Shown in pieces: positions 11,574 to 24,760 of a stretch of 64,000 bases of DNA (position 1 is the stretch's first letter; each line of letters opens with the position of its first letter). Both the position numbers and the translations under genes were made by a program. Under the pieces are notes generated by a model. The model saw only the letters and a program-made list of their open reading frames with translations. It searched no databases and was not told the origin of the DNA. The DNA is from Thinopyrum elongatum (lineage: Eukaryota; Streptophyta; Magnoliopsida; Poales; Poaceae): contig CM022298.1 in the NCBI GenBank assembly GCA_011799875.1, positions 52,272,434 to 52,336,433 on the forward strand. The letters are read 5' to 3'.

Positions 11574-13744
11574 TGTAGGAGATATGCCCTAGAGGCAATA
11601 ATAAATGTTATTGATTATCTCCCTGTTCATAATTAGGTTTATGTTCCATGCTATAACTGCTATGGTTCTCGAGTCTGCAAATAAAACGAGGCTCGGAGGA
11701 AGACTCATATGCACGTGTGGAATAATAAATGATAAAATGTATTCCTAGTCAAGCCTCTATGACTGGCTCAAGTATTGCATGATGATCCTGTTTTCCTGAT
11801 CATGGGCATGACTATGCCAGCAATTTTGAGGGCACAATGTTAACAGAACATTTGTGTTGAATTGACCCGATTGATGTTATGCTATGAGGTTCTTTCGTCA
11901 CAAGTTAATGGTTAATAACACAGAGATGGTTAATGTTTGCATGATTCCTTAGACCATGAGAGTATCGAGTTTCTTCATGCTTGCTTCATGAACTTTGGGG
12001 TTTGTTAAACGTCATCCGTAAATGGGTGGCTATTACGGCGGCTTACGGGTTCATGGAAAAGTGTGTCAAGTAACTTGATAGCTCAAGATTGGGATTTGCT
12101 CCTCCGGCGATGGAGAGATATCTCTGGGCCCTCTCGGTGTTACGGTATCCATCATCGTCTGGCCAGACACTTTGTGATTTGATCACGGGGATGCCGGAAC
12201 ATGGTAACGAGAAAAGAGAACAATACCGGTAACGAGGTAACTAGCATAGTGGACAAGTGTTGATCCACGGGAATGCCAACATGTCTCACCTCGGGTATTT
12301 GTAACATATCACGAACCAACAGGAATAGCACACGGCAACTGGAGGTTCACTCGAATATTCATTCGTGTGGGTATAGGGGTCAATATGGGTGTCCACGGCT
12401 CCGATGTTGATCATTGATCGGAAGGGGTTCCGTGTCATGTCTGTACTTCACCGAACCTATAGGGTCACACGCTTAAGGGTCATCTATCTGCTGAATACTA
12501 GACAGGGAGTCTGAGAGAAAATCACCGAAAAAGTTTCGGACACCGAAAAGTTTCGGACAGCGGAAAAGTTCCGCAGAGAGAGGTCACCGGATGAGTTCCG
12601 GTGAAACTGAAAAGTTGTTTCAGGGGATACCATTAAGTCAAAATGGTTTCGGCACATGCCTGATAATTCTTGGAGGATACCAGAATCATTCTGGAAACTT
12701 CTGGGAATTTTCTGGAAGAAAAACCGGAAATGTTCCGGGGCTGCCGGAACCGCTTCAGATGCTTTTCGCAGATGAAATCACTAAACTGGAATTGTTCCAG
12801 AACGCATTGAAAATTATTTTAGTGGGTACTGGAAATGTTCTAAGCCCACATAAATATTTTCAGTTCGAACGGACGCTGAAAAATGTCGTCATGAATAGTG
12901 AAAGTGCTTTTTGGGAATTTTATGGAAAGCACCTTTTGGGAATTTCCCAAAAGGCTTCTAGAATGCCTTAGGCACTAAGGAAGCCCCCTTGGGGGGAGCC
13001 CCCAAGGGGTGGCCGGCCAAGCATGGTGGAGCTCCTTGGAGCTCCACATGGCACCCCTTTTATCTTTATTCTTTTATGAAAAGGCATAAAGTGGGGGTAC
13101 TTTGGGGTTTTTTGTATGACATCTTTACCCCTTGGCTTTCCTATAAATAGAGGAGAGTGGGCTGCCCACAAACCTCATCCCTTGCTCTCATACACATGCC
13201 AAGATGTTATCTGGCTTCTCTCTCCCTCCCACGAAAAGAGTTTCGTAGAGCCGAAAGGCTGTCTGGGTTCCGACAGGAACTAGTTCTGGACGGCGAAGCC
13301 CTGCCGGATAGGTGACACCGTATGTGTGCAACTCTGTAGAGAGGTCGTAGTTTCGATCTTAGTGCCCGAGGGGCTGTTTGAGAGTGCCTCCCGAAGGGCT
13401 GTCCAAGTGACGGTCCGAGTTCTGTGAGTCCTCCCGAAGGGCTGTCCGAGTGACCGTCCGAGTTTCGAAGGTCCTCCCGAAGGGCTGTCCGCGACACCGT
13501 CCGGGGGACTGTTCGACCGCCTCCCGGAGGGCTGTCCGAGGGGCAGATGAGGGAGTACATCCTCGCGGTTGGGAGGTTGTAAATCCTAGCTGCGGGGATC
13601 TGCACCGCCGATCGTCATCGACTCTACTTCCGCTGCGCTACGAGTCGGTAACGAAAATGATCAAACCTTGTATGTAGTCTCCATAGTGGTCCTGGGCTGG
13701 TGCGTAGGTCGGAAAAATTTTGTTTTCTGCTGCATTACCCTACA
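11574..13744 (+). repeat. 3' LTR of the young Copia element
   Basis: 2171 bp, the same length as the 5' LTR, ending CTACA before TSD GTAGT. Differences from the 5' LTR include single substitutions near 11714, 11842, 11863, 12172 and 12315 and a small cluster near 13715-13740. It carries its own TATA box (13142-13149) and minisatellite (13364-13548). Confidence 0.93.
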
Positions 13745-13749
13745 GTAGT
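13745..13749. repeat. Right target site duplication of the young Copia element (GTAGT)
   Basis: Second copy of GTAGT, immediately after CTACA. Gypsy LTR sequence resumes here. Confidence 0.93.
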
Positions 13750-16700
13750 ATCATCAACCTCGGCCAGAGATCCTTTCTCGACTCCCTGCGAGAAAGCAAT
13801 CCTAGAGCCATACTATCCAGTTATCATCTCCAGTAATCAGTTCTAGTTGTACCGATCGGGATACAACTCCGAGTGTCTGTTACCGTAGGACAGGCTATCG
13901 ATATATGTTTTCTTCCCTGCAGGGGTGCACCAAGTTACCCACCACGCTCGCTTAACTCTGGCCGAACACACTTTACTGGGTCATGCCCGTCCTCGGCCAA
14001 ACGATACGCCGCAACCCGACCGAATACTTAACAGAGAGGTCAGCACGCCGGACTAAACCTATGCCCCCAGGGGTCTTGGGCCATCGCCCCGGGAACTCCT
14101 GAATGTTACGGGGCCACCGAGAGCAGACCTAGCAGCCCCTTAATACAAGCGCGGTTGCGTAATCACTCCAACTCGGCGTGCGCCGCTCAGTCGCTGACGT
14201 CTATTAAGCTTCGGCTGAAGTATACGGCGCAGAACGCCCATACTATGCCCACGTGATAGTTAGTGCTATCAGGCCAGAGGCCCCTCAGATCAAATATCCA
14301 AACCGTTAGTGGATTAGAAGCGTGCGGTAACGAGCAGAGACTCGCGATCGATGTGACCCCGTCGTCCCGCCTCGAGGACTTGCGGCAAGGGCTAAGAATG
14401 CCCGGCCACGCCTCGTATTTATCTCGCGGGCACCCTCCAGGTCAACCCGACTCCACATCACTACCAATTAAGCTCGCGCGGGTACCCCTTAGGGCCAACC
14501 CGTCTTTAGTATCAAGGTTCAGTAATAAATCATAGTAACCATAGCACAGTGTGTCTAACACCAAGGAGGAACCCTGAGGAATCACCCTCGATGGAATCCC
14601 ACCTGATGCTTATCGTCAAGGTGAACGAAGGAGGAATCACCCTCGTGGTCCACACTTGAGAAGTTGCACGACGTCGTCGTTATCGGGGGTGGTGTAGGAG
14701 GAATCACCCTCGCTTACCACGACCGGTTAACTAACCTACAAGGTTATCATCAGAAGTGCTGGCGAGGTATCACCCTCGGCTCTCGATAGTAACCCAGTAG
14801 TGTCAGCAACTAAGGGGGAAGTGATGTGCGGTGCCGGGGCCTGGTCTTTAATCCCGTTGGTTGGGTCTTTTGATAATCCAGCGGGGCAGTCGGGATAAAG
14901 TGGGATCTCTGTCGGGTCTCTACTCAGCCTATACTAAGCAGTTTAGGATAAGCAGAAGGTAACAAAGCAGGTTACAATAAACAGGCTATGCAGCAGATAT
15001 AGGATAACAGTAACAGCAGCAATTCTAATGCAAGCATAAGGGAGAAGAGATTAGGCGATATAGGCATGTTCAAAAAGGGGGGTGCTTGCCTGGTTGCTCT
15101 GCGGCAAGGGCAAGGTCGTCAACGGTGTCATCGGGGACGTAGTCGTACTCCGGAGCTGCGTCGGTCTCAGGAGCTACGTCGACGTCGGGGTCTATCGAGA
15201 GAGAAGTGGGGGAGGAAACAATTAAATACACGGCAAATAATGCAACACGGAGCATGCTATGCCTAGGATGCAGTGCAGGGTTGCCTAAAGATATGTCTAA
15301 GTCATTTTAGTTATTTTAGGATTAACGTGGGATTTATTTATCGGTAAGTATGCACTATTCATCTACCAGAATCGGGCTCAAAGTTACGGGTTCTCCTACG
15401 TAGAGGGTTCCGTCATGGAAACAGATGACACGATCAGATTCGTCTCGTCGTTCTGAGCAACTTTCATGTTTTAAGTTTTTCAATCTGAGCTACGGTTTTA
15501 AAGTTATTAAATTTCAAAGATTTAAATGATTTTCTGAAATTATTTTTATTAACAGAAAAGGGTTTATTGCATCAGCATTGCGTCAGCATGATGTCAGCGG
15601 TCAACAGAGGCGCTGACTGGTCAAACTGACCAGTGGGGCCCACATGTCAGTGACAGAGGCTTAACAGAGTGAATTAAATCTAATCTAGAGAGATAATTAG
15701 CAGCTGGCCCCACATGTCGGTGAGTGATTAGGATAATATAGTTATTTTTATTTATTAAAACATTTTAATTAATCTAATTGTGGTGGGGCCTGCGTGTCAG
15801 TGACATTGGGTTACCCGCGGGGCCCACTGTCAGTGGCTCTGCGGTGGCCCCAGGCCAGCCACATCGGCGGCCGGCGCCGGAGCTGCTCCGGCGACCAAAA
15901 AACACGGCGGTGCAGCTCGGGGACTCGCCGGAATTCCGCTACGGTGCACGGGAAAAGGCGCGGCTAGGCGCGTTCGAACGGGCTGTCGATGCCGCGTCGA
16001 GTGGTGGTGGCGCCGTGGCCTGGAACGGCGTATGGCGACGACGGCGAGCAACGCGGCGGGCGCCGGAGTTCGGCCACGATCGGAAGTGGCACATCGGGGC
16101 ACGGCAAGCTTAGCGGAGTGGCTCTACAGGGTCCTAGAGACGCGTGGAGTACGACGGTGAGCTCAGATGAGCACGACAACATCGGGAGCGACGGCGACGA
16201 GCACCGCGGCGGAGCTGGGTTCGGGCATCGATGGCGCGCAGCGCTAGGCACGTCAAAATGGAGAGGAGACGGAGGGGATTCGCGGTGAGGCTCACCTAGC
16301 GGCACACGACAGGCCGATGGCAGTTTAGGAGCAGCAGTGCAGCGAATCGACGGCGGCAAACGGCGGCGGCCGAGGATGGGGAAGTGCTCGAGTCGGGAGC
16401 TGCAAGGCGCCCCGGCTCCAGCTGGTGGTCGAGGAAGAGGAGGGAGAGGCCGGTGGCTGTGGGATCGAGCGACGGCGCCGACGAGCTCTCGGGCGAGCTC
16501 AAACGAGAGCGAGGGAGGGGACGAGAGGGAGATCTGATGCTGGCTAGGGTTGCGGGAGACTTCGGGCAGCACTTGTAGGCGCCGGTGACCCGCGGGATCG
16601 ACGACAGCGAGGTTGCCGTCGCCGTGTCGGCCGGCGCGCGCGACAGCGCGCGATGGAGACGACGACCGGCTGAGGTGGGCTGGGCCCTAAACCTGTAGCA

Positions 16701-17194
16701 ACAGGCTTAAGTGCACAGTGTCGCTTTAGGCCTTTTCTATTTTCCTTATTCTGTTTTCTTTTCTTTTCTTGTTTTGCTCATTGTTAGACCATATTTACAC
16801 TTTTGTAAAATGTGAGGCTTGGACCAAATATTACAGTGCAAAGTTAACTTTCACCAAAATCTTGTTTGGGCAAAGTAGGATTTTATTTGGATTTGATAGA
16901 ATTTCAAATGGATTAAATAATTCTATTTTGTTGCTGTTTCATGTTGTTTGAGTCATTTGGCTAATTCAATTATCATTGTTCATATTTTTTATAAATGCTT
17001 CTGGATTATTTGCAATTTAGTGAACATTTTTCCAATAGGGTTTGAGCAAATTTATTTTGCATTTTTGAATTTAAGTTGATTTTTAGAATTGAATTTGAAT
17101 TGTTTTGAATAACCACTATGATTAGGCACTGCAACTGAGATGACTTGGCATTATTATCAGCTGATCACAGTGGCTATTACATAGGGGTGTTACA
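13745..17194 (-). repeat. Proximal part of the Gypsy 3' LTR
   Basis: Collinear with 30207-33711 of the full LTR. The right end GGGGTGTTACA at 17194 is the minus-strand start TGTAACACCCC. It lacks about 40 bp of a palindromic stretch present in the other copies (32262-32287 in the full LTR) and a roughly 40-bp GC-rich segment near 32930-32970. Contains four spaced copies of a GGAATCACCCTCG-like motif between 14575 and 14780. All open frames here are LTR shadows. Confidence 0.9.
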
Positions 17195-17232
17195 AATTCT
17201 CCTCCCCTAAAAGAAATTCTCGTCCCGAGAAT
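17195..17232 (-). other. Polypurine tract and 3' non-coding end of the Gypsy element
   Basis: On the minus strand the pol stop is followed by a tract containing TTTTAGGGGAGGAGAATT, which abuts the LTR start TGTAACACCCC. This fixes both the LTR edge and the strand of the element. Confidence 0.88.
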
Positions 17233-20200
17233 TTAGGAGGTAGAAGGAAAGAGGTTGGGATATTCTTCCCAAAGATGATCCTCGCGTTCCCAAGTGGCTT
17301 CATCTTCAGTATGATTCGACCACTGTACTTTAAGGAACTTGGTCTTCTTCTGAGGAGTTCGACGTTCAGCTTCATCGAGAATGCGGATCGGATGCTCCTT
17401 ATAAGAAAGATCATCTTGCAATTCGAGCATCTCGTGATCCACTGCACGGTGTGGAGATTCCTTGAAGCATTTACGAAGTTGCGACACATGGAAGACGTCG
17501 TGGATATGAGAGAATTGCGGTGGCAACTCCAATTTATAAGCCAGCATACCACGCATGGCAATAATGCGAAAGGGACCAATATAGCGAGGAGCTAGCTTGC
17601 CCTTGATTCCGAAACGACGGGTGCCCTTCATGGGAGTGACGCGAAGATAAGCTTGATCACATGGTAGATAGGTCAAGCCCCATTGTTTGCGATCATAGTT
17701 GCTCTTCTGGTGGTCCTGAGCCGCCTTAAGATTTTCACGGACAATGCGGACTTGTTCTTCGGCGTGTTGAATAATGTCCGGTCCAACTAGTGGTCGTTCC
17801 CCAGTTTCTGACCAATTCAGAGGGGTTCGACACTTACGTCCGTAGAGCATTTCGAAGGGAGCCATTTTCAAGCTGACTTGATAGCTGTTGTTATAAGAGA
17901 ATTCGGCATACGGGAGAGATTCCTCCCACTTCTTGCCGAACGATATAACACAAGCCCGAAGCATATCTTCAAGCACTTGATTTACTCATTCAACTTGGCC
18001 TTGGGATTGTGGATGATATGCTGAACTCCAGGTAATATGAGTTCCCATGGCTTCTTGGAAACTTTCCCAGAATTTGGAAGTGGAAAGACTGCCACGGTCT
18101 GAACTGATCTCCTTCGGAATACCGTGGAGTGAAACAATTCTGGAGATATATAACTCTGCTAACTGACTAGCAGTGATAGTCTCCTTGACAGGCAGAAAGT
18201 GTGCAACTTTAGAAAGTTGGTCGACGACGACAAGAATAGCATCGTGACCCTTCTGTGTCTTGGGAAGGCCAGTAATTAAATCCATCTGCACTTTATCCCA
18301 TTTCCACAGAGGAATAGGAAGTGGTTGCAAAATTCCAGCAGGTTTCTGATGTTCTGCCTTCACGCGACGGCAAACATCACATTCGGCAACGTATCGAGCA
18401 ACGTCATGCTTCATCCTAGACCACCAGTACCTTTGTCGGAGATCACGATACATCTTGGTGCTACCCGGATGGATAGACAGCGGTGTATCATGGGCCTCTT
18501 TCATGACTTTGTCAGTCATCAGTTCGAAGCGAGGTACTACAATGCGGTCTCTGAAATACAATGTTCCATCTTCAGCAATGGAGAAATCCCTGTACTTCTC
18601 AAGGTGAAGTTCTTTCTTCATTAGACCAATTTCAGCATCTTTAGCTTGCGCAATCTTGACAGCTTTCTCAAGATCTGGCTGTACCACAAGGTTATTAAGA
18701 GAACATTGCGGGACGATGCAGAGGTTCAGCTTGCGCAGTTCTTCATACAGCTGGGGTTGAGATTGCCTAACAATAAGGTTGTTGCAATAGGACTTGCGGC
18801 TTAAGGGATCAGCCATCACATTAGCCTTGCCAGGGGTATAATAAATACCACAGTCATAGTCCGTAATTGTTTCCAACCATCGCTGTTGACGAAGGTTAAG
18901 TTCCGGTTGAGTGAACAAATACTTCAAACTTTGATGATCAGTATAAATCTCACACCGATTACCGAGAAGATAATGACGCCACTGCTTCAAAGCATAAATC
19001 ATAGCAGCAAGTTCAAGGTCATGCACTGGGTAGTTTACTGCATGTAGTCGCAATTGTCGCGAAGCATATGCAATTACTCTTCGTTCCTGCATCAGGACAC
19101 AGCCTAATCCTTGACGAGAGGCGTCGCAGAAGATAACAAAGTCTTTGCGAGAATCTGGAGGAGCAAGCACTGGAGCAGAAGTAAGCTTGTCCTTGAGGGT
19201 CAGGAAACTTTCCTGACACTTGTCTGTCCACTCAAACTTAACGCCTTTGTGAAGCAGATTAGTCAGGGGCTTGGCAATCTTGGAAAAGTTCTCGACGAAT
19301 CGACGGCAATAACTTGCAAGGCCGAGAAAACTTCTGACTTGCTTGGCATTCTTCAGAGGGGTCCAGTCAAGAATAGCCTGAACTCGCTCCGGATTTACGG
19401 CAATACCGTCCTTGGAAATGACATGTCCAAGGTAGGTAACTTCAGAAAGCCAGAATTCACATTTAGAGTACTTGGCATACAACTTGTGTTCTCGAAGCCT
19501 CTCCAGAACAAGGCGAAGATGTTCAGCATGTTCTTCCTTATTATTCGAATAAACCAGAATATCATCAAGATATACCACGACGAACTTGTCGAGGTAATCC
19601 ATGAATATGTAATTCATTAAGCGGGAGAACGTAGCTGGAGCATTCGTTAGGCCGAACGACATGACGGTGTATTCATAAGAGCCATAACGAGTAACGAAGG
19701 CAGTCTTCGGAATATCCTCTTCGCGGACACGGATCTGGTGATAACCCAACCTCAAGTCGAGTTTAGAAAACACCGAAGATCCAGCAAGTTGATCATATAA
19801 ATCATTGATCCGGGGAAGCGAAATTTATTCTGAATGGTTGCCTGGTTGATAGGACGGTAATCTTGGACCAGCCTATTTGTACCATCTTTCTTCTTGACAA
19901 AGAGAGAAGGTGCTCCCCAGGCAGAGGAACTTGGGCGAATGAAACCCTTCTTTAGTGACTTGTCGATTTCTTCTTTAAGCTCGAGAAGGTGGTGTGGAGG
20001 CATCTTATAAGGACGCTTCGCAATAGGAGTGGTGCCAGGCTTCAAGTCGATGACAAACTCGACAGCTCTAGCAGGGTGTATTCCTGGAAGTTCTTCTGGG
20101 CAAACATCCTGGAAGTCATGAACGACTGGAATGTTCTCGATCCCCTCAAGCGGAGAAGCGTTTAGCGCATTCAAGGCATAAATCTGAGCCTCGGCGTTCT

Positions 20201-20285
20201 GAGTGAGATGAGCATGAAAATTCACTATCTCATCTAATGGGTGAGAAATATAACAGATCTCGGAGAGAAAGGTTAAACAGAACAA
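17233..20285 (-). pseudogene. Gypsy pol: RT, RNase H, integrase, chromodomain-like tail; one frameshift and one stop
   Basis: About 1015 codons on the minus strand. RT comes first, with [15 protein letters not shown] and the catalytic YLDD in [12 protein letters not shown]. RNase H follows with [20 protein letters not shown] and [11 protein letters not shown]. Integrase has the HHCC finger (HPGS to ECDVC) and Asp residues in QMDLITGLP and ISSDRGS, with the catalytic Glu in [10 protein letters not shown] chromodomain-like end has KFLKVQWSNH and ATWERE. Two lesions are visible. One base is missing near 19820 compared with the copy at 24282-24292, and an in-frame TGA at 17986-17988 stands directly after the integrase Glu, probably CGA to TGA. 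No gag or protease precedes it. The family acts in cytoplasmic particles and nuclear integration, but this copy cannot give full-length pol. Confidence 0.93.
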
Positions 20286-20598
20286 TGGAAAGGAAAATGA
20301 TTATCAGACTAATCAGATCAAAGACAGGGAAATCGCACAGATATCCAGCTCTCCGGGAGGATGGGATTTACGAGATCCTAAGTGTGGGTGTTAGTAAATT
20401 TTTTTAACCCGAATAGAAGAGAGATCAGAGTCCCAGAGTATAGATGAGGAATAAAATATCCTAATACCACCCAATTGGCGACGTGTGCCCGTAAGCCACA
20501 CAGCCAAGTTAGTAAATCAGTTTTTGAAAACTAGACTCAACTTCGGCCAAGGAATTGGAAAGGGGGAATCCTAGAGGCAGTCGGCTCTGATACCAACC
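20286..20598 (-). other. Gypsy leader and primer-binding site, fused directly to RT (unit 3)
   Basis: The PBS, read on the minus strand as TGGTATCAGAGCCGACTGCC, is at 20576-20596, next to the LTR end. The next roughly 300 bases match the leader of the second Gypsy (53464-53790). In that element the leader continues to a gag ATG, but here it passes straight into RT coding near 20255. Gag and protease are therefore missing by deletion at this joint. Confidence 0.85.
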
Positions 20599-23524
20599 TG
20601 TGACGCCCCCGGCATAATCATGCACTAACCATACACGCAAATGCACACGATCAAGCCTAAGGACTCACTTGAAGATATCACAACACAACTCTAAAACATA
20701 AATAAAGTCATACAAGCTTTATATTACAAGCCAGGGCCTCGAGGGCTTGAATACATAGCTCGATGGCATACAAGCGTCAGCGGAAGCATCAGATATCTGG
20801 GTACAGATATATTACAGAAATGGAGATAAGCCTTTAGACAGGCGGGGCAAAATAAAATACTACGATCGAAAGGCGTAGGCCTCCTGCCTAGGACCCTCCG
20901 AACCTACTCCTGGTCGTCGGTCAGCTCCTCGTAGAAGTACTCGCCGGGAGGGTAGTAATAGTAGCCGTCGGTGGGATCAGCTAACTCAGGGGCTCCGTCG
21001 TCTGGTGGCATCAAATGGATATGGGGAAAAAGGAAAGCAAAGCAAACGTGAGTACTCATCCGAAGTACTCAGCAAGCAAGGATCTACACTACATATGCAA
21101 CATTATCAAAGGGAGGCTGTATATGTGGACTGGGCTGCAGAAATGCCAGAATAGAGGGGGAAAGCCTAGTCCTATCGAAGACTAGCATCTTCAGCAATCT
21201 TCAGCGGTCTTGCAGCATTAGAAGAGTGCAGATTAGCATAAAGTAAAGTAGTAGTAGTATCATCAACCTCGGCCAGAGATCCTTTCTCGACTCCCTGCGA
21301 GAAAGCAATCCCAGAGCCATACTATCCAGTTATCATCTCCAGTAATCAGTTCTAGTTGTACCGATCGGGATACAACTCCGAGTGTCCGTTATCATAGGAC
21401 AGGCTATCGATAGATGTTTTCTTCCCTGCAGGGGTGCACCAAGTTACCCACCACGCTCGCTTAACTCCGGCCGGACACACTTTACTGGGTCATGCCCGGC
21501 CTCGGCCAAACGATACGCCGCAACCCGACCGAATACTTAACAGAGAGGTCAGCACGCCGGACTAAACCTATGCCCCTAGGGGTCTTGGGCCATTGCCCCG
21601 GGAACTCCTGCACATTACAGGGCCACCGAGAGCAGACCTAGCAACCCTTAATACAAGTGCGGTTGCGTAACCAGTCCAACTCGGCGTGCGCCGCTTAGTC
21701 GCTGACGTCTATTAAGCTCTGGCTGAAGTATACGGCGCAGAACGCCCATACTATGCACACGTGATGGTTAGTGCTATCAGGCCAGAGGCCCCTCGGATCA
21801 AATATCCAAACCGTTAGTGGATTAGAAGCGCGCGGTAACGAGCAGAGACTCACGATCGATGTGACCCCGTCGCCCCATCTCGAGGACTTGCGGCAAGGGC
21901 TAAGAATGCCCGGCCACGCCTCGTATTTATCTCGCAGGCACCCTCCAGGTCAACCCGACTCCACATCACTCGCAATTAAGCTCACGCGGGTACCCCTCAG
22001 GGACGACCCGTCTTTAGTATCAAGGTTCAGTAATAAATCATAGTAACCATAGCACAGTGTGTCTAACACCAAGGAGGAACCCTGAGGAATCACCCTCGAT
22101 GGAATCCCACCTGATGCTTATCGTCAAGGTGAACGAAGGAGGAATCACCCTCGTGGTCCACACTTGAGAAGTTGCACGACATCGTCGTTATCGGGGGTGG
22201 TGTAGGAGGAATCACCCTTGCTTACCACGACCGGTTAACTAACCTACAAGGTTATCATCAGAAGTGCTGGCGAGGTATCACCCTCGGCACTCGATAGTAA
22301 CCCAGTAGTGTCGGCAACGAAGGGGGAAGTGGTGTGTGGTGCCGGGGCCTGGTCTTCAATCCCATTGGTCGGGTCTTCTGATAATCCAGCGGGGCAGTCG
22401 GGATAAAGTGGGGTCTCTGTCGGGTCTCTACTCAGCCTATACTAAGCAGTTTAGGATAAGCAGAAGGTAACAAAGCAGGTTACAATAAACAGGCTATGCA
22501 GCAGATATAGGATAACAGTAACAGCATCAATTCTAATGCAAGCATAAGGGAGAAGAGATTAGGCGATATAGGCATGTTCAAAAAGGGGGTGCTTGCCTGG
22601 TTGCTCTGCGGCAAGGGCAAGGTCGTCAACGGTGTCGTCGGGGACGTAGTCGTACTCCGGAGCTGCGTCGGTCTTAAGAGCTACGTCGACGTCGGGGTCT
22701 ATCGAGAGAGAAGTGGGGGAGGAAACAATTAAATACACGGCAAATAATGCAACACGGAGCATGATATGCCTAGGATGCAGTGCAGGGTTGCCTAAAGATA
22801 TGTCTAAGTCATTTTAGTTATTTTAGGATTAACGTGGGATTTATTAACTGGTAAGTATGCACTATTCATCTACCAGAATCGGGCTCAAAATTACGGGTTC
22901 TCCTATGTAGAGGGTTCCGTCGTGGAAACAGACGACACGATCAGATTCGTCTCATTGTTCTGAGCAACTTTCATGTTTTAAGTTTTTCAATCTCAACTAC
23001 GGTTTTAAAGTTATTAAATTTCAAAGATTTAAATGATTTTCTGAAATTATTTTTATTAACAGAAAAGGGTTTATTGCGTCAGCATGACGTCAGCGGTCAA
23101 CAGAGGCGCTGACTGGTCAAACTGACCAGTGGGGCCCACATGTCAGTGACAGAGGCTTAACAGAGTGAATTAAATCTAATCCAGAGAGTTAATTAGCAGC
23201 TGGCCCCACATGTCAGTGAGTGATTAGGATAATATAGTTATTTTTATTTATTAAAACGTTTTAATTAATCTAATTGTGGTGGGGCCCGTGTGTCAGTGAC
23301 ATTGGGTTGCCCAGTCAGCAGTTGACTAGGTCAACCAAGTCAACTGGGACCCGCGGGGCCCACTGTCAGTGGCTCTGGGGTGGCCCCAGGCCAGCCACGT
23401 CGGCGGACGGTGCCGGAGCTGCTCGAGCGACCGAAAAACACGGCGGCGCAGCTCGGGGACTCGCTGGAATTCCGCTACGGTGCACGGGAAAAGGCGCGGC
23501 TAGGCGCGTTCGAACGGGCTGTCG
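20599..23524 (-). repeat. Truncated Gypsy LTR inside the triplication (unit 3)
   Basis: Starts TGTGACGCCCCC in + orientation and matches the full LTR from 29548 up to the equivalent of 32466, where it switches to RNase H coding. The promoter-proximal end of the LTR (the last 1245 bp in + coordinates) is absent. Confidence 0.9.
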
Positions 23525-24760
23525 CAATTGTCGCGAAGCATATGCAATTACTCTTCATTCCTGCATCAGTACACAGCCTAATCCTTGACGAGAGGCGTCG
23601 CAGAAGATAACAAAGTCTTTGCGAGAATCTGGGGAAGCAAGCACTGGAGCAGAAGTAAGCTTGTCCTTGAGGGTCTGGAAACTTTCCTGACACTTATCTA
23701 TCCACTCAAACTTAACGCCTTTGTGAAGCAGATTAGTCAGGGGCATGGCAATCTTGGAAAAGTTCTCGACGAATCGACGGCAATAACTTGCAAGGCCGAG
23801 AAAACTTCTGACTTGCTTGGCATTCTTCGGAGGGGTCCAGTCAAGAGTAGCCTGAACTCGCTCCGGATTTACGGCAATACCGTCCTTGGAAATGACATGT
23901 CCAAGGTAGGTAACTTCAGAAAGCCAGAATCCACATTTAGAGTACTTGGCATACAACTTGTGTTCTCGAAGCCTCTCCAGAACAAGGCGAAGATGTTCAA
24001 AATGTTCTTCCTTATTCTTCGAATAAACCAGAATATCATCAAGATATACCACGACAAACTTGTCGAGGTAATCCATGAATATGTAATTCATTAAGCGGGG
24101 GAACGTAGCTGGAGCATTCGTTAGGCCGAACGACATGACGGTGTATTCATAAGAGCCATAACGAGTAACGAAGGCAGTCTTCGGAATATCCTCTTCGCGG
24201 ACACGGATCTGGTGATAACCCAACCTCAAGTCAAGTTTAGAAAACACCGAAGATCCAGCAAGTTGATCATATAAATCATTGATCCGGGGAAGCGGATATT
24301 TATTCTGAATGGTTGCCTGGTTGATAGGACGGTAATCTTGGACCAGCCTATTTGTACCATCTTTCTTCTTGACAAAGAGAGAAGGTGCTCCCCAGGCAGA
24401 GGAACTTGGGCGAATGAAACCCTTCTTTAGTGACTTGTCGATTTCTTCTTTAAGCTCGAGAAGGTGGTGTGGAGGCATCTTATAAGGACGCTTCACAATA
24501 GGAGTGGTGCCAGGCTTCAAGTCGATGACAAACTCGACAGCTCTAGCAGGGTGTATTCCTGGAAGTTCTTCTGGGAAAACATCCTGGAAGTCATGAACGA
24601 CTGGAATGTTCTCGATCCCCTCAAGCGGAGAAGCGTTTAGCGCATTCAAGGCATAAATCTGAGCCTCGGCGTTCTGAGTGAGATGAGCATGATAATTCAC
24701 TATCTCATCTAATGGGTGAGAAATATAACAGATCTCGGAGAGAAAGGTTAAACAGAACAA
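23525..24760 (-). pseudogene. Gypsy RT with partial RNase H, second copy (unit 2)
   Basis: A single open frame of 401 codons from 24760 to a TGA at 23555-23557. It is the only one of the three RT copies without a frameshift or early stop. RT motifs are complete: [29 protein letters not shown] and YLDD. RNase H begins ([14 protein letters not shown]) and stops at a CGA to TGA change shared with the copy at 28029. The coding then runs into LTR sequence at the GTCG junction. It lacks most of RNase H and all of integrase, so at best it would give an RT fragment. Confidence 0.88.

Larger units (their letters stand above)
4059..13744 (+). mobile_element. Young Angela-related Copia element with near-identical LTRs and decayed interior
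   Basis: 9686 bp, with ends TGTAG and CTACA and TSD GTAGT. Both LTRs are 2171 bp, and I count about 12 differences between them, so the insertion is recent. The interior (6230-11573) has no open frame longer than about 82 codons but keeps scattered pol text in the order integrase, RT, RNase H, collinear with Angela. The LTR opening resembles Angela, but the LTR is longer and otherwise distinct. The element appears to be non-autonomous and moved by proteins from another Copia. Confidence 0.93.

Noticed and set aside
14263..14535. 90-codon frame recurring at 21771, 26245 and 30721
   Set aside because: It sits in the Gypsy LTR copies, antisense to the element, with changes that do not favour silent sites. 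It is an LTR shadow.
14575..14780. CRISPR-like array because of evenly spaced repeats
   Set aside because: Only four 13-base motifs, located in an LTR of a plant retroelement, with spacers that are the same in each LTR copy.
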